Numbered from the stretch's first letter, positions 36,353-49,521 are shown. The stretch: DNA of 64,000 nucleotides from Oceanisphaera marina (GCF_014643915.1 NZ_BMKE01000012.1:44680-108679); one strand, 5' to 3'. Numbers and translations are program-made. The notes: generated from the letters alone by a model not told the origin.

Positions 36353-37048
36353 CTAAATAAACTCGTAGGCGTCGCCAAATAACTGATCCGGCTCTATGCC
36401 CTTTTCTTTAAAGGCTTCGCGCGCCACACCCGCCATTTCGAAACGTCCGGCAATATAAACGTCATAACCGGACAGGCTGGGAAAATCTTCCATGATAGCT
36501 TCATGCACCAAACCGGTGCGGCCTTGCCAGTGCTCGCTATTCTGCAACACTGGTACATAAGTCAGCTCTTTATGCTCGGCAGCCCAGGCTTTCATTTCCT
36601 GGTCGGCATACAGGTGATCCTCATGGCGAACGCCCCAATACAAAAACACTGGCTGGCGCAAACCGTCGGCCAGCATCTGCTGCAAGATGGACCGGGTGTA
36701 GGCAAAGCCGGTACCGCCGGCCATCAGGATCACCGGATGGTGTGAGTCTTCACGCAAATGCGCCTTGCCCGCCGGCAGCTGCACCTCAATCTGTCCCTGA
36801 TCCTGCATGCGCTTGAGCACCTGCATGGCATAAGTGTTGTCGGGAGTCGCACCAATATGCAGCTCCAACACACCTTCGTCATTCATGGTATTGGCAATAG
36901 AAAACGGACGTTTGTCATCTTCTGCCATTACCACCAGTAAATACTGGCCAGGAAGAAAATCCACGGGTACTTCCGGCTTTAACCGTACATACCACAGGGT
37001 ATCGGCCATTTCTTCCAGGGCTTCCACACTACATGTTACTTTCTGCAT
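36353..37048 (-). CDS. fre: Fre, NAD(P)H-flavin reductase
   Basis: 231 residues. Ferredoxin-NADP-reductase fold: RPFSIANTMNDE (flavin site), ILMAGGTGFAYTRSILQQML (nicotinamide-binding loop) and a C-terminal DAYEFI. Supplies reduced flavins; also assists UbiD/UbiX flavin chemistry in general. Starts two bases after the ubiD stop, so an operon. Confidence 0.93.
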   Translation of the reverse strand: MQKVTCSVEALEEMADTLWYVRLKPEVPVDFLPGQYLLVVMAEDDKRPFSIANTMNDEGVLELHIGATPDNTYAMQVLKRMQDQGQIEVQLPAGKAHLREDSHHPVILMAGGTGFAYTRSILQQMLADGLRQPVFLYWGVRHEDHLYADQEMKAWAAEHKELTYVPVLQNSEHWQGRTGLVHEAIMEDFPSLSGYDVYIAGRFEMAGVAREAFKEKGIEPDQLFGDAYEFI

Positions 37049-37050
37049 GA

Positions 37051-38550
37051 CTATCCTTTGATTTCATTCTGTTTGGCGCTCGAATCCAGGATTCCCAATT
37101 GATCCCATAAGCGGTCGACCTTTTGTTTTACTTCGTCTGTCATGACGATGGGTAAGCCCCATTCCCTGTCGGTTTCACCCGGCCACTTATTGGTCGCATC
37201 CATGCCCATCTTGGAGCCAAGGCCGGACACCGGTGAGGCAAAATCCAAATAGTCGATGGGAGTATGTTCGATCAGGGTGGTATCGCGTGCTGGATCCATT
37301 CGGGTGGTAATCGCCCAAATCACGTCATTCCAGTCTCTGGCGTTGATATCGTCATCACACACGATAACAAACTTGGTATACATAAATTGGCGTAAAAAAG
37401 ACCAAACGCCGAGCATAACTCGTTTGGCATGGCCCGGATAGCGCTTTTTAATGGTCACCACCGCCATGCGATAAGAGCAACCTTCAGGCGGTAAATAGAA
37501 GTCGACTATCTCGGGAAACTGCTTTTGCAGAATGGGCACGAACACCTCATTCAATGCCACTCCCAGAATGGCCGGCTCATCCGGTGGTCGCCCGGTATAG
37601 GTGGAATGATAAATCGCATCACGGCGGCGCGTAATACGCTCTACGGTAAATACCGGAAATTCATCAATCTCGTTGTAGTAGCCGGTGTGATCCCCATAAG
37701 GCCCTTCCGGTGCCATTTCATCGGGATAAATGTAACCTTCCAGCACGATTTCGGCACTGGCCGGCACTTCCAGATCACTGCCGATACACTTGACCACTTC
37801 GGTACGACTGCCACGCAACAGACCGGCAAAGGCATATTCCGACAGCGTATCCGGCACCGGCGTCACCGCACCGAGAATGGTGGCCGGATCGGCGCCCAGC
37901 GCCACGGCCACCGGATAAGGCTGGCCGGGATTGGCTTCTTGCCACTCCCGGAAGTCCAGCGCACCACCGCGGTGGCTGAGCCAGCGCATAATGACCTTGT
38001 TCTTGCCCAGCAGCTGCTGGCGATAGATACCCAGGTTCTGCCGCTTTTTGTAAGGCCCGCGGGTAATGGTCAGCCCCCAGGTGATCAGCGGTGCCGCATC
38101 GCCCGGCCAACAATGCTGAATCGGCAACTGCGTGAGATCGACCTGATCCCCTTCCAGCACCATTTCCTGACAGGGCGCTTTTTTCAGCCGTTTGACCGGC
38201 ATATTCAGCACCTGTTTGAAAATAGGCAGTTTTTCCATCAGTTCTTTAAGGCCTTTGGGCGGCTCCGGCTCTTTCAAATACGATAACCAGCGTCCCACTT
38301 CGCGTAACGAGCCCACATCCTGCTGGCCCATGCCCATGGCCACCCGCTTGGTCGTACCAAACAGGTTGCCCAGCACCGGCATATCAAAGCCCTTGGGGTT
38401 TTCAAACAGCAGAGCAGGACCGCCCGCCTTGAGGGTGCGATCGCAAATCTCGGTCATTTCCAGATAGGGGTCGATTTCATGCTGAATACGCTTGAGTTCG
38501 CCCTGAGCTTCAAGCTGCGTGATAAAGTCACGCAAGTCCTTATATTTCAT
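37051..38550 (-). CDS. ubiD: UbiD, 3-octaprenyl-4-hydroxybenzoate decarboxylase
   Basis: 499 residues. Prenylated-FMN-dependent decarboxylase of ubiquinone synthesis. Family segments include [19 protein letters not shown] with the catalytic Glu-Arg-Glu neighbourhood and [13 protein letters not shown] near the C-terminus. [10 protein letters not shown] at 38550 is the typical start. Confidence 0.95.
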   Translation of the reverse strand: MKYKDLRDFITQLEAQGELKRIQHEIDPYLEMTEICDRTLKAGGPALLFENPKGFDMPVLGNLFGTTKRVAMGMGQQDVGSLREVGRWLSYLKEPEPPKGLKELMEKLPIFKQVLNMPVKRLKKAPCQEMVLEGDQVDLTQLPIQHCWPGDAAPLITWGLTITRGPYKKRQNLGIYRQQLLGKNKVIMRWLSHRGGALDFREWQEANPGQPYPVAVALGADPATILGAVTPVPDTLSEYAFAGLLRGSRTEVVKCIGSDLEVPASAEIVLEGYIYPDEMAPEGPYGDHTGYYNEIDEFPVFTVERITRRRDAIYHSTYTGRPPDEPAILGVALNEVFVPILQKQFPEIVDFYLPPEGCSYRMAVVTIKKRYPGHAKRVMLGVWSFLRQFMYTKFVIVCDDDINARDWNDVIWAITTRMDPARDTTLIEHTPIDYLDFASPVSGLGSKMGMDATNKWPGETDREWGLPIVMTDEVKQKVDRLWDQLGILDSSAKQNEIKG

Positions 38551-38619
38551 AGGTTTATTCCAAGAGCATCGACAAGTGCCGTTGATTATACCCGATTCAT
38601 TCAAGATCTGTTGACCAAT

Positions 38620-38650
38620 AAAAAACCGCGGACCGGCCGCGGTTTTTTTT
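38620..38650 (-). terminator. Rho-independent terminator of rho
   Basis: AAAAACCGCGG-ACCGG-CCGCGGTTTTTTTT hairpin, 12 bases past the rho stop on the minus strand. T and A tracts on both sides make it usable in both directions, though ubiD leads away from it. Confidence 0.9.
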
Positions 38651-38662
38651 GTCAGATCAGGC

Positions 38663-39928
38663 TTATTTCTGCTGGCGTTTCATTGCATCAAAGAATTCGT
38701 CGTTGGTTTTGGTCATGGCCAATTTATCGATCAGGAATTCGATGGCATCGCTCTCACCCATGGGATGAACGATTTTACGCAAGATCCACATTTTCTGCAG
38801 TTCGTCCGACGTGGTCAGCAGCTCTTCGCGACGAGTACCGGAACGAGTAATATCAATTGCAGGATATACGCGTTTTTCGGCGATCTTGCGCGACAGGTGC
38901 AGTTCCATGTTACCGGTGCCCTTGAACTCTTCGTAGATAACATCGTCCATCTTGGAGCCGGTTTCTACCAGAGCAGTGGCGATAATGGTCAGGCTGCCGC
39001 CCTCTTCTACATTACGCGCCGCACCAAAGAAACGCTTGGGTCTGTGCAGGGCGTTGGCATCCACACCCCCGGTCAGTACCTTGCCAGAGGAAGGCACAAC
39101 CGTGTTGTAGGCACGCGCCAGACGGGTAATGGAATCGAGCAAAATCACCACGTCTTTCTTGTGTTCGACCAGCCGCTTGGCCTTTTCGATAACCATATCG
39201 GCGACCTGCACGTGACGCTGGGCTGGCTCATCAAAGGTAGAAGCGATAACTTCACCTTTTACCATGCGCTGCATTTCGGTCACTTCTTCCGGACGTTCGT
39301 CGATCAGCAAGACAATCAGCACACACTCAGGGTGGTTGTAGGCAATGCTTTGCGCGATGTTCTGCAACAGCATGGTCTTACCAGCCTTGGGTGGTGCGAC
39401 TATCAGGCCACGCTGGCCTTTACCGATCGGCGATGCCAAATCCAGTACCCGTGCGGTAATGTCTTCGGTAGAACCGTTGCCGCGTTCCATTTTCATGCGT
39501 TCGTCGGCATGCAGGGGCGTCAGGTTTTCAAACAGGATCTTGTTGCGCGCGTTTTCGGGTCTGTCGTAGTTGACCTCGTTGATTTTCAACAGCGCAAAGT
39601 AACGCTCACCCTCTTTGGGTGGGCGGATTTTTCCGGCAATGGTGTCGCCGGTGCGCAGGTTGAAACGGCGGATCTGGCTGGGCGAGACGTATATATCGTC
39701 CGGGCCGGCCAGATAGGAAGAGTCGGCGCTGCGCAAGAAGCCAAAGCCATCTTGCAGAATTTCCAGCACGCCATCGCCAAAGATATCTGCACCACTTTTA
39801 GCATGCGCTTTAAGGATGGCAAAAATGATGTCTTGCTTGCGTAAACGAGCCAGGTTTTCCAGGCCCATTGTTTCTCCAAGCTTTACTAGCTCAGAGACGG
39901 GGGTATTCTTGAGTTCGGTAAGATTCAT
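38663..39928 (-). CDS. rho: Rho, transcription termination factor
   Basis: 421 residues. N-terminal RNA-binding fold ([40 protein letters not shown]) and RecA-type ATPase with Walker [12 protein letters not shown] and [16 protein letters not shown]. Length is close to E. coli Rho (419). Confidence 0.98.
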   Translation of the reverse strand: MNLTELKNTPVSELVKLGETMGLENLARLRKQDIIFAILKAHAKSGADIFGDGVLEILQDGFGFLRSADSSYLAGPDDIYVSPSQIRRFNLRTGDTIAGKIRPPKEGERYFALLKINEVNYDRPENARNKILFENLTPLHADERMKMERGNGSTEDITARVLDLASPIGKGQRGLIVAPPKAGKTMLLQNIAQSIAYNHPECVLIVLLIDERPEEVTEMQRMVKGEVIASTFDEPAQRHVQVADMVIEKAKRLVEHKKDVVILLDSITRLARAYNTVVPSSGKVLTGGVDANALHRPKRFFGAARNVEEGGSLTIIATALVETGSKMDDVIYEEFKGTGNMELHLSRKIAEKRVYPAIDITRSGTRREELLTTSDELQKMWILRKIVHPMGESDAIEFLIDKLAMTKTNDEFFDAMKRQQK

Positions 39929-40076
39929 AGTGGTGGGTTTCTATCAACCAGGATGTGTTAAATAGTAGGAAAAGTCTGCTGGGGTGAGACTTGAAATTGC
40001 AGGGCCCAAGGGCACAAAGTAGGTTAGCAAACGAACAATAAACTAGCACTAAAAAGATAGGCCGTCTAGCAAAAAC

Positions 40077-40105
40077 AACAAGAGGTGCCTTGCGCACCTC
40101 TTGTT
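40077..40105 (-). terminator. Hairpin after trxA (terminator)
   Basis: AACAAGAGGTGC-CTTGC-GCACCTCTTGTT, a 12-bp perfect stem 6 bases past the trxA stop; minus-strand T content after it is modest (TTGTTTTTGC). Confidence 0.8.
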
Positions 40106-40111
40106 CTGGTA

Positions 40112-40438
40112 TTACAGGTTGGCGTCCAAAAACTCTTTCAACTGAGTTTTAGACAGCGCGCCAACTTTGGTCGCCGCTACTTCGCCGTTTTTAAACAGCA
40201 GCAAAGTAGGGATACCGCGAATGCCAAACTTTGGCGGGGTGTCGGCGTTCTGATCGATATTCAGCTTGGCCACGGTGACCTTGCCTTCGTACTCTTCTGC
40301 CACTTCGGCCAGAATGGGGGCGATCATTTTACAAGGACCACACCATTCAGCCCAAAAATCTACCAGTACCGGGCCATTGGCCTTAACCACATCAGCGTCG
40401 AAGCTGGCATCGGTCAGCTGCACAATTTTGTCACTCAT
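40112..40438 (-). CDS. trxA: TrxA, thioredoxin 1
   Basis: 108 residues, one less than E. coli TrxA. Active site WCGPC (32-36), cis-Pro IPT near residue 75. Start MSDKIVQL at 40438; the frame opens four codons earlier. Divergent from rhlB. Confidence 0.97.
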   Translation of the reverse strand: MSDKIVQLTDASFDADVVKANGPVLVDFWAEWCGPCKMIAPILAEVAEEYEGKVTVAKLNIDQNADTPPKFGIRGIPTLLLFKNGEVAATKVGALSKTQLKEFLDANL

Positions 40439-40568
40439 CTCCAACTCCAAATAGTTGTTTTATTGCTCAACACCGCACACGCGGTTATCAAGGGAATGTA
40501 GAATTTAGTTGGCCTATTTCAAATGATCCTGTTTATTATTGCAAGCCTAACCTGATATTCTGAACGTT

Positions 40569-41876
40569 ATGAGCAAAACACACTTAACAGACGTAAAATT
40601 TGCCCAGTTGGGTCTGCAACCTCAGGTTGTCGCCGGACTGGAAGCAAAAGGATTTCACAACTGCACGCCGATACAGGCGTTGTCGTTACCCCATTTAATT
40701 GCTGGCAAGGATATCGCTGGGCAAGCCCAGACGGGAACGGGTAAAACCATTGCCTTTCTCGCCGCCACTTTTAACCACCTCCTGACCACGCCCATTCCAG
40801 AGAATCGCCAGCTTAATCAGCCCAGAGCCATTATCATGGCTCCGACCCGCGAGCTGGCGGTACAGATTTATAACGATGCCGACACCATCAGTGCCAGCAC
40901 CGGCCTCAAACTGGGCCTGGCCTATGGCGGCGAAGGCTACGAGCAGCAAACCGAGGTGTTGAATGCCGGTGTCGATATCCTGATTGGTACCACAGGGCGC
41001 ATCATCGATTTCCTGAAAAAACAGGTGATCGATATGGGCGCCATTCAAGTGGTGGTGCTGGATGAAGCCGATCGCATGTTTGATCTGGGCTTTATCAAGG
41101 ATATTCGGTTCTTGTTCCGTCGAATGCCTCCCGCCGCACAGCGCATCAATATGCTGTTTTCTGCGACCCTGTCGTTAAGAGTGCAGGAGCTGGCCTACGA
41201 GCACATGAACAGCCCTGAGCAGGTAGCCATCGAGCCCGAGCGCAAAACCGGCATTCGCATCAAGGAAGAGCTGTTCTACCCGGCGCAAGAAGACAAGATG
41301 CTGCTGCTGCTGACCTTGATGGAAACCGAATGGCCAGACAAGGCCATCGTGTTCGCCAACACCAAGCACAGCTGTGAAAAAGTGCATGCCTGGCTGGCTG
41401 AAGATGGCCACAGGGTGGGTCTGTTGACCGGTGATGTACCGCAAAAGAAACGTTTGACCATTCTTGAGGACTTCACCAGCGGCGCCATTGATATTCTGGT
41501 AGCGACCGATGTGGCAGCTCGCGGCCTGCATATTCCTCACGTGACCCACGTATTCAACTACGATTTGCCCGACGATGCCGAAGATTACGTGCATCGCATT
41601 GGTCGTACCGGTCGCGCCGGTGCCAGCGGCTGCTCCATCAGCTTTGCCTGTGAAGAATATGTATTCAATCTGCCCGCGGTAGAAGCTTACATTGAGCATG
41701 AAATTCCGGTCAGCAAATACGACAATGACGCCCTGCTCACCGACGTAACGCCACCCGCCCGCATCCATCACCACAGATCCAATGCCAATCGCGGTAATCG
41801 GGATCGTCAAGGTGGCGGTCAGCGACGTCCTGGTGGCCATCATCGTCGCCGTCAACCGCAGGGCGGCCGGAGCTGA
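40569..41876 (+). CDS. rhlB: RhlB, DEAD-box RNA helicase of the degradosome
   Basis: 435 residues. DEAD-box motifs: [39 protein letters not shown]. The C-terminal tail (about 395-435) is basic, rich in Arg, Gly, His and Asn ([29 protein letters not shown]), as in RhlB. Divergent from trxA and followed by gppA, the usual order. Confidence 0.95.
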   Translation: MSKTHLTDVKFAQLGLQPQVVAGLEAKGFHNCTPIQALSLPHLIAGKDIAGQAQTGTGKTIAFLAATFNHLLTTPIPENRQLNQPRAIIMAPTRELAVQIYNDADTISASTGLKLGLAYGGEGYEQQTEVLNAGVDILIGTTGRIIDFLKKQVIDMGAIQVVVLDEADRMFDLGFIKDIRFLFRRMPPAAQRINMLFSATLSLRVQELAYEHMNSPEQVAIEPERKTGIRIKEELFYPAQEDKMLLLLTLMETEWPDKAIVFANTKHSCEKVHAWLAEDGHRVGLLTGDVPQKKRLTILEDFTSGAIDILVATDVAARGLHIPHVTHVFNYDLPDDAEDYVHRIGRTGRAGASGCSISFACEEYVFNLPAVEAYIEHEIPVSKYDNDALLTDVTPPARIHHHRSNANRGNRDRQGGGQRRPGGHHRRRQPQGGRS

Positions 41877-41881
41877 TACAG

Positions 41882-43375
41882 GTGAAAAACAGCGACCTTT
41901 ACGCCGCTATCGATCTTGGCTCAAACAGCTTTCACATGCTGGTGGTACACGAGGTGGCAGGAGCCTGCCGTACTCTGGCCAAGATCAAGCGCAAGGTGCG
42001 CCTTGCCGCCGGTTTGCAAGCCGACGGCAGCCTGGACTCTGCCTCACTGCAACGAGGCTGGGATTGCCTGCAGTTGTTCGCCGAGCAATTGCAGGATATT
42101 CCCGCCGACCATATTCGTATTGTGGGCACCGCAACTCTGCGCCTGGCCACCAATATCGACCTCTTCCTGAACCAGGCGCAAGCCATACTCGGGCACCCGG
42201 TTCATATTATTTCCGGCGAACAAGAAGCCGCCCTTATCTATGAAGGCGTGGCCTGGACTTCATCGGGCACCGGCCGCCGGCTGGCCATCGACATTGGTGG
42301 AGCCAGTACCGAGCTGATCGTCGGTGAAGGCACCTCGGCCCTGTTGCTGAACAGCCTGGACATGGGCTGCGTCACCTGGCTGAAACGCTACTTTGCCGAT
42401 GATGTGTTAAGCGAAGCGAACTTCGAGCACGCCATTACCGCGGCGCGTCAGGTATTAACGCCCGTCGCCAGCGCTTATCTCAAGCTGGGCTGGCAGGGAT
42501 GTATTGGTGCGTCGGGCACCATACAGGCCATTCAGGAAATCATGACAAGCCAGGGTGAAGATGAAGTGATCACCCTGAAAAAACTGTTGCAGCTCAAGCA
42601 GCAGGCCATTGCCTGTGGGCGACTCGACCAGCTTGCCCTGCCCGGTTTGCAGGCCGATCGCATCAGTGTGTTTCCGTCTGGGCTGGCGATTCTTATCGCC
42701 CTGTTCGACCTGCTGGCCATAGAAGACATGGTGCTGGCCGGTGGAGCGCTGCGTGAAGGCTTGATATACGGCATGCTGGGTCAGCGGCAAGACTGTGACG
42801 CCCAAGAGCGTACTGCCGACAGCCTGATCAGACGCTATCAGCTCGACAGAGATCAGGCCGAGCGGGTACGTAATACTGCCTTGGAGGCGTTACAGCAAGT
42901 TGCCGGCAGTTTGCAACTGGATGCCTCGGCCAACACCATGCTGGCCTGGTCGGCCCTGCTTTACGAGCTGGGGCTGAGCATAGAGTACAAACGCGCCCCC
43001 GAGCATGCGGCCTATATTATTCGCCACATCGACTTGCCGGGCTTTACCCCGGCGCAGAAACAGCTATTAGGCGCCTTGTTGCTGAACCAGCGCGATGAGT
43101 TTCAGCTGGCGGCATTGCAGCAGCAAAGTGCCATAGAAACCGAGCAGGCGATTTTATTGACCCGGCTGTTACGCCTGGCCATTATTCTTTGTCTGCGCCG
43201 CACCCGGGGTACGGTACCCGAGTTTCAATTGCTGGCAAACGAGCAACAGCTCACGCTGACGCTGCCGGCCAACTGGAGCAAAACCCATCATCTGCGCGCC
43301 AGCGAATTACAGCAAGAAGCCCAGCGTCAAACCGCACAAGGCTGGCCCTTGGTTATAAAACACCGTGAGGAGTGA
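41882..43375 (+). CDS. gppA: GppA, guanosine-5'-triphosphate,3'-diphosphate pyrophosphatase
   Basis: 497 residues. Ppx/GppA family: YAAIDLGSNSFHMLVV phosphate-1 motif and IDIGGASTEL phosphate-2 motif. Converts pppGpp to ppGpp. GTG start at 41882, 5 bases after the rhlB stop. Confidence 0.93.
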   Translation: MKNSDLYAAIDLGSNSFHMLVVHEVAGACRTLAKIKRKVRLAAGLQADGSLDSASLQRGWDCLQLFAEQLQDIPADHIRIVGTATLRLATNIDLFLNQAQAILGHPVHIISGEQEAALIYEGVAWTSSGTGRRLAIDIGGASTELIVGEGTSALLLNSLDMGCVTWLKRYFADDVLSEANFEHAITAARQVLTPVASAYLKLGWQGCIGASGTIQAIQEIMTSQGEDEVITLKKLLQLKQQAIACGRLDQLALPGLQADRISVFPSGLAILIALFDLLAIEDMVLAGGALREGLIYGMLGQRQDCDAQERTADSLIRRYQLDRDQAERVRNTALEALQQVAGSLQLDASANTMLAWSALLYELGLSIEYKRAPEHAAYIIRHIDLPGFTPAQKQLLGALLLNQRDEFQLAALQQQSAIETEQAILLTRLLRLAIILCLRRTRGTVPEFQLLANEQQLTLTLPANWSKTHHLRASELQQEAQRQTAQGWPLVIKHREE

Positions 43376-43481
43376 GGGTAAAGAGAACGAAATAACACCC
43401 AGACAACAGAAAAGGCGCCACATCTGAAATCTGGGTTTTGTTCCCTGCACACTTTACGCTTCACCGCTCACAAAAATAAAA

Positions 43482-43507
43482 AGGCGCCATCAGGCGCCTT
43501 TTTTAAT
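43482..43507. terminator. Bidirectional terminator between gppA and the RidA-like gene
   Basis: AAAAAGGCGCC-ATCA-GGCGCCTTTTTT hairpin with A and T tracts, in the convergent gap (43376-43527) that otherwise holds nothing recognised. Confidence 0.92.
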
Positions 43508-43527
43508 GATCGCAATTATGGCACAGA

Positions 43528-43875
43528 TTACAGTGCTGCTGTCACGGTCACTTCAACCAGTACCACATCACGGGCCATGTGTGCCTGCACACAAGAGCGC
43601 GCCGGTGCACAGCCTTCCGGCAACCACTCGTTCCACAGTTCGTTGAAAGCGGCCACATCATCGGTGTCTTTGATGTGAATCAACGCCGACAGAATCTTGG
43701 AGTTGTCGGTGCCCGCTTCTGCCAGATGCTCGTCGATACGTGCCAGTACCTGTTTGGTTTGGCCAACGAAGTCTTCGGTCACGTCCTTGGCCACCTGTCC
43801 ACACAGGTAAACGGTTTCGTTGTGGATAACCACACGGCTGACTTTCTGGCTTACGGATTTACGGATAATGGTCAT
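43528..43875 (-). CDS. RidA (YjgF/YER057c/UK114) family protein, YoaB-like
   Basis: 115 residues. YLCGQVAKD and PARSCVQAHMARDVVLVEVTVTA contain the RidA core with the conserved Arg in PARS. Typical members hydrolyse reactive enamine/imine intermediates; this YoaB-like branch has no settled substrate. 120 bp from hemB, same strand. Confidence 0.9.
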   Translation of the reverse strand: MTIIRKSVSQKVSRVVIHNETVYLCGQVAKDVTEDFVGQTKQVLARIDEHLAEAGTDNSKILSALIHIKDTDDVAAFNELWNEWLPEGCAPARSCVQAHMARDVVLVEVTVTAAL

Positions 43876-43995
43876 GTCGTTACTGTCTCTTTGTCGTTAT
43901 GAGGAATCTGATGTGAAAACGGCGGCGACAAACATCAGGGTGGCCGCCGTTCGGTGAAGGCCGTCCGTGCAGACGGATACCCTGTAAATTAATGC

Positions 43996-45036
<1,041 letters not shown>

Positions 45037-45816
45037 CTAAATACGGAAAAAGGCGCGGCTGGTCGCCGTAGTCTCGGCAATCAGCAGGTCGGGATGTTCG
45101 CCCCGGCAGGCGGCAATACGATGTGCAATATGAGGTAAGTAGGCCGGCTCATTGCGCCGACCATGGTGCTTGAATGGCAAATCACGGGGGAGCAGATAGG
45201 GGCTGTCGGTTTCGATCATTAAACGATTGCCCGGAATGAGCGACACCAGCTGCTGCAGCTCCTGGCCACGGCGTTCGTCACAAATCCAGCCGGTAATACC
45301 CATGTGTAAATCGAGGGCCAGACAATCGCGCAGTTCGGCTTCGCTGCCGGTAAAGCAATGCAGCACGGCCGCCGGCAATTTGTCTCGCCAGGGGGCAAGA
45401 ATATCCATGAAGCGCTGGTGGGCATCGCGGCAATGCATGAATACCGGTAACTGCAATTCGGCAGCCAATGCCAGCTGGGCTTCAAATACCGTATCCTGCT
45501 GCGGACGCGGCGAAAAATCGCGATTGTAATCCAGGCCGCACTCGCCAATGGCCACCACTTCGGGGCGCAGTGCCAGCTCGCGCAGCCTGTTCAGGCTGTG
45601 TTCATCGAAGGTCTTGGCATCATGAGGATGAATGCCTGCGGTAGCATAGCAAAAGCCTGGCTGGCTGGCTGCATAGTCCGCCACTGCCAGACTTTCGGCC
45701 AGGTCGGTCCCCGTTAGCACCAGGGAAGACACGCCGGCCGCCTTGGCGCGCACCAAGACGTCGTCTCTGTCATCATCAAACTGACCGTTGGTCAGGTTCA
45801 CTCCAATATCAATCAT
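45037..45816 (-). CDS. tatD: TatD, metal-dependent DNase
   Basis: 259 residues. TIM-barrel DNase with [28 protein letters not shown] and [11 protein letters not shown] metal motifs. Its start overlaps the tatC stop (ATGA). It is in the tat operon but not needed for Tat export in known systems. Confidence 0.93.
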   Translation of the reverse strand: MIDIGVNLTNGQFDDDRDDVLVRAKAAGVSSLVLTGTDLAESLAVADYAASQPGFCYATAGIHPHDAKTFDEHSLNRLRELALRPEVVAIGECGLDYNRDFSPRPQQDTVFEAQLALAAELQLPVFMHCRDAHQRFMDILAPWRDKLPAAVLHCFTGSEAELRDCLALDLHMGITGWICDERRGQELQQLVSLIPGNRLMIETDSPYLLPRDLPFKHHGRRNEPAYLPHIAHRIAACRGEHPDLLIAETTATSRAFFRI

Positions 45817-46562
45817 GACGCCTGGTCCTGCTCTTCCTCATCGTCGGTGTTACGGGTATAGAAGCGAGCGAAGAACACACCCACTTCAAACAGCATCCAC
45901 ATGGGAATGGCGAGCAGAGTCTGGGAAATAATATCCGGCGGCGTCAGCAGCATACCGACAATAAACACCACCACAATCACATAGGGACGTTTGCTGGCCA
46001 ATTCCTTCGGCGTGGTCACCCCAGTCCAGCATAACAAAATGGTGGCGATGGGAATTTCAAAGGCAATGCCGAAGGCGATAAACAGGCCAAGTACAAAATC
46101 GAGATAACTGGCAATGTCGGTGGCAATGGTGACCCCTTCCGGGGCCATGTTGGTAAAAAATGCAAAGGCCAGCGGAAACACCACAAAGTAGGCAAAAGCA
46201 GCACCGGCATAAAACAACAAGGCGCTGGAAAACACCAGTGGCGCTATCAGCCGTTTTTCATGCTTGTAAAGCCCGGGCGCGATAAAGGCCCACACCTGAT
46301 ACAGCACATAGGGAATGGCCAGAAAGAACGCCACTATCAGGGTCAGTTTCATCGGCGTTAAAAACGGCGTCGCAACGCCGGTAGCAATCATGCTGGTGCC
46401 GGCGGGCAATTGTCGCAGCAGCGGCTCGGCTAAAATGCTGTAAATGTCGTTGGCAAAATAGACCAAGGCCAGAAAAACCAGCACTATAGCCGCGAATGCA
46501 CGCAACAATCGGCCTCTCAGCTCCACCAGATGGCTGATCAGTGGCTGATGTATCTGGTTCAT
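45813..46562 (-). CDS. tatC: TatC, twin-arginine translocase receptor subunit
   Basis: 249 residues, six membrane helices, N-terminal [17 protein letters not shown] and [14 protein letters not shown] with the conserved Pro and Phe. Recognises RR signal peptides with TatB. Starts one base after the tatB stop. Confidence 0.96.
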   Translation of the reverse strand: MNQIHQPLISHLVELRGRLLRAFAAIVLVFLALVYFANDIYSILAEPLLRQLPAGTSMIATGVATPFLTPMKLTLIVAFFLAIPYVLYQVWAFIAPGLYKHEKRLIAPLVFSSALLFYAGAAFAYFVVFPLAFAFFTNMAPEGVTIATDIASYLDFVLGLFIAFGIAFEIPIATILLCWTGVTTPKELASKRPYVIVVVFIVGMLLTPPDIISQTLLAIPMWMLFEVGVFFARFYTRNTDDEEEQDQAS

Positions 46563-46922
46563 TTACGATTTATCCTGCGGTGCTTGAGAAGATGCTGCCT
46601 GATCGCCATCATCGTTTGGCGCGGCTTTTTTTTCATAGGGACGCGTGACGGAAGCCGCCGCATCCTTTAGCTGATCAACCGACTCCTGAAGCTCAGGACT
46701 CAGCTTGTTCATGTTGAGCTGCTCGGCTTTTTTCAAATCCCGATGCAGCTCTTCCATTTTCAGCTCTTGCGACAGCTCGGTTTTCACCGCATTGGCAGTA
46801 TCGCGCACCGTTTTGAAGACTCGAGATACGGTTCTGATCGCCACCGGCAGTCGCTCCGGCCCCAAGACCAGAAGTCCAACCACGGCGATAACCACCAGCT
46901 CCCAGAAACCGATATCAAACAT
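46563..46922 (-). CDS. tatB: TatB, twin-arginine translocase subunit
   Basis: 119 residues. [26 protein letters not shown]: one membrane helix with Glu8 and Pro22, then a long amphipathic helix and a charged tail. Two bases after tatA stop. Confidence 0.95.
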   Translation of the reverse strand: MFDIGFWELVVIAVVGLLVLGPERLPVAIRTVSRVFKTVRDTANAVKTELSQELKMEELHRDLKKAEQLNMNKLSPELQESVDQLKDAAASVTRPYEKKAAPNDDGDQAASSQAPQDKS

Positions 46923-46924
46923 GA

Positions 46925-47191
46925 TTATACTCGATCGTTGTCTTTGGTTTTTTCCTGATCTTTAGGCGTGAAAGCATCGGTTTGTTCTTTTTTATCAGCC
47001 AAAGACTCCTGTTTGAAGTCAGCATCTTGCTGATTTTTTTCGCTTTCTTTATCGTCATCGCTCATCGCTTTTTTAAAGCCTTTGACCGCAGAGCCCAAAT
47101 CGCTGCCCATACCGCGTAATTTCTTGGTACCGAACAACAGCACCACAATCAAAACCACAATAAGCAGCTGCCAAACACTGATTCCACCCAT
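46925..47191 (-). CDS. tatA: TatA, twin-arginine translocase pore subunit
   Basis: 88 residues from [10 protein letters not shown], the E. coli-like start; an ATG two codons upstream (47197) is possible but sits too near the AGGA ribosome site. Membrane helix, hinge FGTKKLR, amphipathic helix and an acidic/Gln-rich tail. First gene of tatABC-tatD. Confidence 0.94.
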   Translation of the reverse strand: MGGISVWQLLIVVLIVVLLFGTKKLRGMGSDLGSAVKGFKKAMSDDDKESEKNQQDADFKQESLADKKEQTDAFTPKDQEKTKDNDRV

Positions 47192-47266
47192 GGCCATTTT
47201 TCCTATGCAAAAAGTAAAACAACATGATATCCGAGCTTGATGACAATACCTTGATATCAGATCACA

Positions 47267-48904
47267 TTAACGCGCTATTTTCTGCCAGCCCAGCAACCAT
47301 ACAACCAAAGTCAGTACCAAGCCAGACATGGCCCACTCGGTTTTATCCATTCCCAGCAGCAAGGTACTGGCCAGCAGTATGCTCGCCCCCATGGCCAATA
47401 AAAAGCGCCCCTTGCCCTGGCTTTTATTCTGCTGGGAAAATTGATTGTATATCCCTTGTACCTGCCGTTGCTGCAACTTGGCTTGACGCAGGGCGTCATA
47501 AACCAATTCAGGCAATTCAGGCAACTTTTCAGCCCAGAACGGCGCTTTTTCCTTTACTGCATTGATTACGGCTTTGTAACCAACCTGATTCTGCATCCAT
47601 TCTTCCAGAAACGGCTTGGCGGTTTTCCACAAGTCGAGCTGCGGATAGAGCTGGCGACCAACCCCTTCTACGTAAAGCAGGGTTTTTTGCAGCAATACCA
47701 GCTGCGGCTGCACCGCCATATTGAAGCGTCGGGCGGTATTGAACAGATTCAGCAGTACATGACCAAAGGAAATTTCCGACAGCGGTTTTTCAAAGATAGG
47801 CTCCAGCACGGTACGAATCGCCGACTCGAACTCTTCCAGCTTGGTGTCGGCGGGTACCCAGCCCGACTCCACATGCAGCTCGGCTACCTTGCGATAATCC
47901 CGGTTGAAGAAGGCCAGAAAGTTCTCTGCCAGATAACGCTTGTCGTCTTTGTTAAGGGTGCCGACGATGCCGCAGTCAATGCCAATCCACTGGGGATCTT
48001 CGGGATGCTCGTAAGAGACGAAAATATTACCCGGATGCATGTCCGCATGAAAAAAGCTGTCACGAAATACCTGGGTAAAAAAGACTTCAACACCCCGTTC
48101 GGCCAACAGTTTCATGTTGGTGCCATTGGCTTCCAGTGCTGCTATATCAGACACAGGAATACCGTAGATACGCTCCATCACCAACACATCTTCCTGGCAA
48201 TAACTGGAGTAGATTTCGGGGACATACAGGGTGCCCGAGCCTTCAAAATTACGGCGCAGCTGAATGGCGTTGGCGGCTTCACGCAACAGGTTCAACTCGT
48301 CAAACAAGGTCTTGCGATATTCTTCCACCACCTCAACCGGTCGCAGGCGACTGCTGCGTACCGGCACCAGCCGCGCCACCAGGCTGGCCATGGAATGCAT
48401 CAGGCTCACATCGGCTGCAATCACCTTCTCGATATCGGGCCGGATCACCTTGATCACGATTTCCTGGCCGGTTTTCAGCCGTGCGGTGTGCACCTGGGCA
48501 ATAGAAGCCGATGCCAGCGGTTTCTCATCAAAGTCATCAAACAGCTCATTGATGGGGGCCCCCAGACTGGCTTCAATCTGCTGGCGAGCCAAGACACCGT
48601 CGAACGGCGGTACTCTGTCTTGCAGCAATGCCAATTCTTCGGCGATATCCGGTGGCAGCAAATCCCGGCGGGTGGACAGCATCTGGCCAAACTTGATAAA
48701 AACCGGCCCAAGGTGCTCCAGTGCCAGGCGAATACGCTTGCCGCGTGACAGGTCAGGGTGCCGGTTTTTCAGCCAGAACAGGCTTTTTCTCGCGATGCGC
48801 GCCGGCCAGACCTGTAGCCGTGCCGGAATCAGCTCATCCAGCCCATAGTCGAACAGGGTTTTCCCAATCTGATGGAGTCGGACCAACTCCCGCAGCTTTT
48901 TCAT
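47267..48904 (-). CDS. ubiB: UbiB, ubiquinone biosynthesis ATPase-like kinase
   Basis: 545 residues. Atypical kinase of the ADCK/UbiB group: KFGQ motif in [16 protein letters not shown], Ala-rich loop [16 protein letters not shown] catalytic-like stretch, and two membrane helices at the C-terminus ([27 protein letters not shown]). Start overlaps ubiJ stop (ATGA). Confidence 0.95.
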   Translation of the reverse strand: MKKLRELVRLHQIGKTLFDYGLDELIPARLQVWPARIARKSLFWLKNRHPDLSRGKRIRLALEHLGPVFIKFGQMLSTRRDLLPPDIAEELALLQDRVPPFDGVLARQQIEASLGAPINELFDDFDEKPLASASIAQVHTARLKTGQEIVIKVIRPDIEKVIAADVSLMHSMASLVARLVPVRSSRLRPVEVVEEYRKTLFDELNLLREAANAIQLRRNFEGSGTLYVPEIYSSYCQEDVLVMERIYGIPVSDIAALEANGTNMKLLAERGVEVFFTQVFRDSFFHADMHPGNIFVSYEHPEDPQWIGIDCGIVGTLNKDDKRYLAENFLAFFNRDYRKVAELHVESGWVPADTKLEEFESAIRTVLEPIFEKPLSEISFGHVLLNLFNTARRFNMAVQPQLVLLQKTLLYVEGVGRQLYPQLDLWKTAKPFLEEWMQNQVGYKAVINAVKEKAPFWAEKLPELPELVYDALRQAKLQQRQVQGIYNQFSQQNKSQGKGRFLLAMGASILLASTLLLGMDKTEWAMSGLVLTLVVWLLGWQKIAR

Positions 48905-49521
48905 GAATGTCTGACCTTATCTGTTAGCGTCGCCAGCCGTCTCTGCAGCTGCAACATGTCTTTGTGCAGTTCGGTGACGTCATCATTAAAATCGGCCAAC
49001 TCCAGCGGCCCCACCGCCAGACGCGCTTCTTCCCGTATATAATCGCCCAGCTGATCGCGCAACCCAAAGGCACGCCGCTCTATCGCCGTTTTAGCCTCAC
49101 GGCCATGACGGCACAGCAGGTGTGCGACTATGTCTCCGGTGTAAGGAGCCAGCCAGCCTTCAATATCGATATTAGGGTCTTTAAGCAAGGCAGAAAAATC
49201 CTGCCAGGGCGCAGGATCGCCCTGCAAGTCGATGCGACCATCGCGGATATACTGCATCAGCAGGCCTTTGTCTTTCAGCAAGCCCAGTGCATCAAGCGAC
49301 AAACTGAGATGACTGTCTACCTCGCCTTCATATTGCTGCAAAACCGCCACTCGATCGGCAGAAAACAGCAAATAGAGGCTGGCCACCTTGGTAATGGTCA
49401 ACTGCAGCACCTTGCCCTGCAAGGGTGCCACCTTCTTCAGTCGCTCGCCGTCTTGACGTATGAAACGATTGAAGGCCGTTTCAAGGGTACCATTGAGCAG
49501 GGGCAGCAGCAGTGGAGCCAT
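48901..49521 (-). CDS. ubiJ: UbiJ, ubiquinone biosynthesis lipid-binding accessory factor
   Basis: 206 residues. N-terminal SCP2-like lipid-binding domain ([25 protein letters not shown]), C-terminal coiled region ([25 protein letters not shown]). Binds UbiK in known systems. Shares a base with the ubiE stop (TGATG). Confidence 0.92.
   Translation of the reverse strand: MAPLLLPLLNGTLETAFNRFIRQDGERLKKVAPLQGKVLQLTITKVASLYLLFSADRVAVLQQYEGEVDSHLSLSLDALGLLKDKGLLMQYIRDGRIDLQGDPAPWQDFSALLKDPNIDIEGWLAPYTGDIVAHLLCRHGREAKTAIERRAFGLRDQLGDYIREEARLAVGPLELADFNDDVTELHKDMLQLQRRLATLTDKVRHS

Noticed and set aside
38765-39844. 359-codon open frame opposite rho
   Set aside because: Antisense shadow of a highly conserved gene.
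47441-48748. 435-codon open frame on the plus strand opposite ubiB
   Set aside because: Antisense to UbiB, Gln/His-rich and without recognisable domain or ribosome site.
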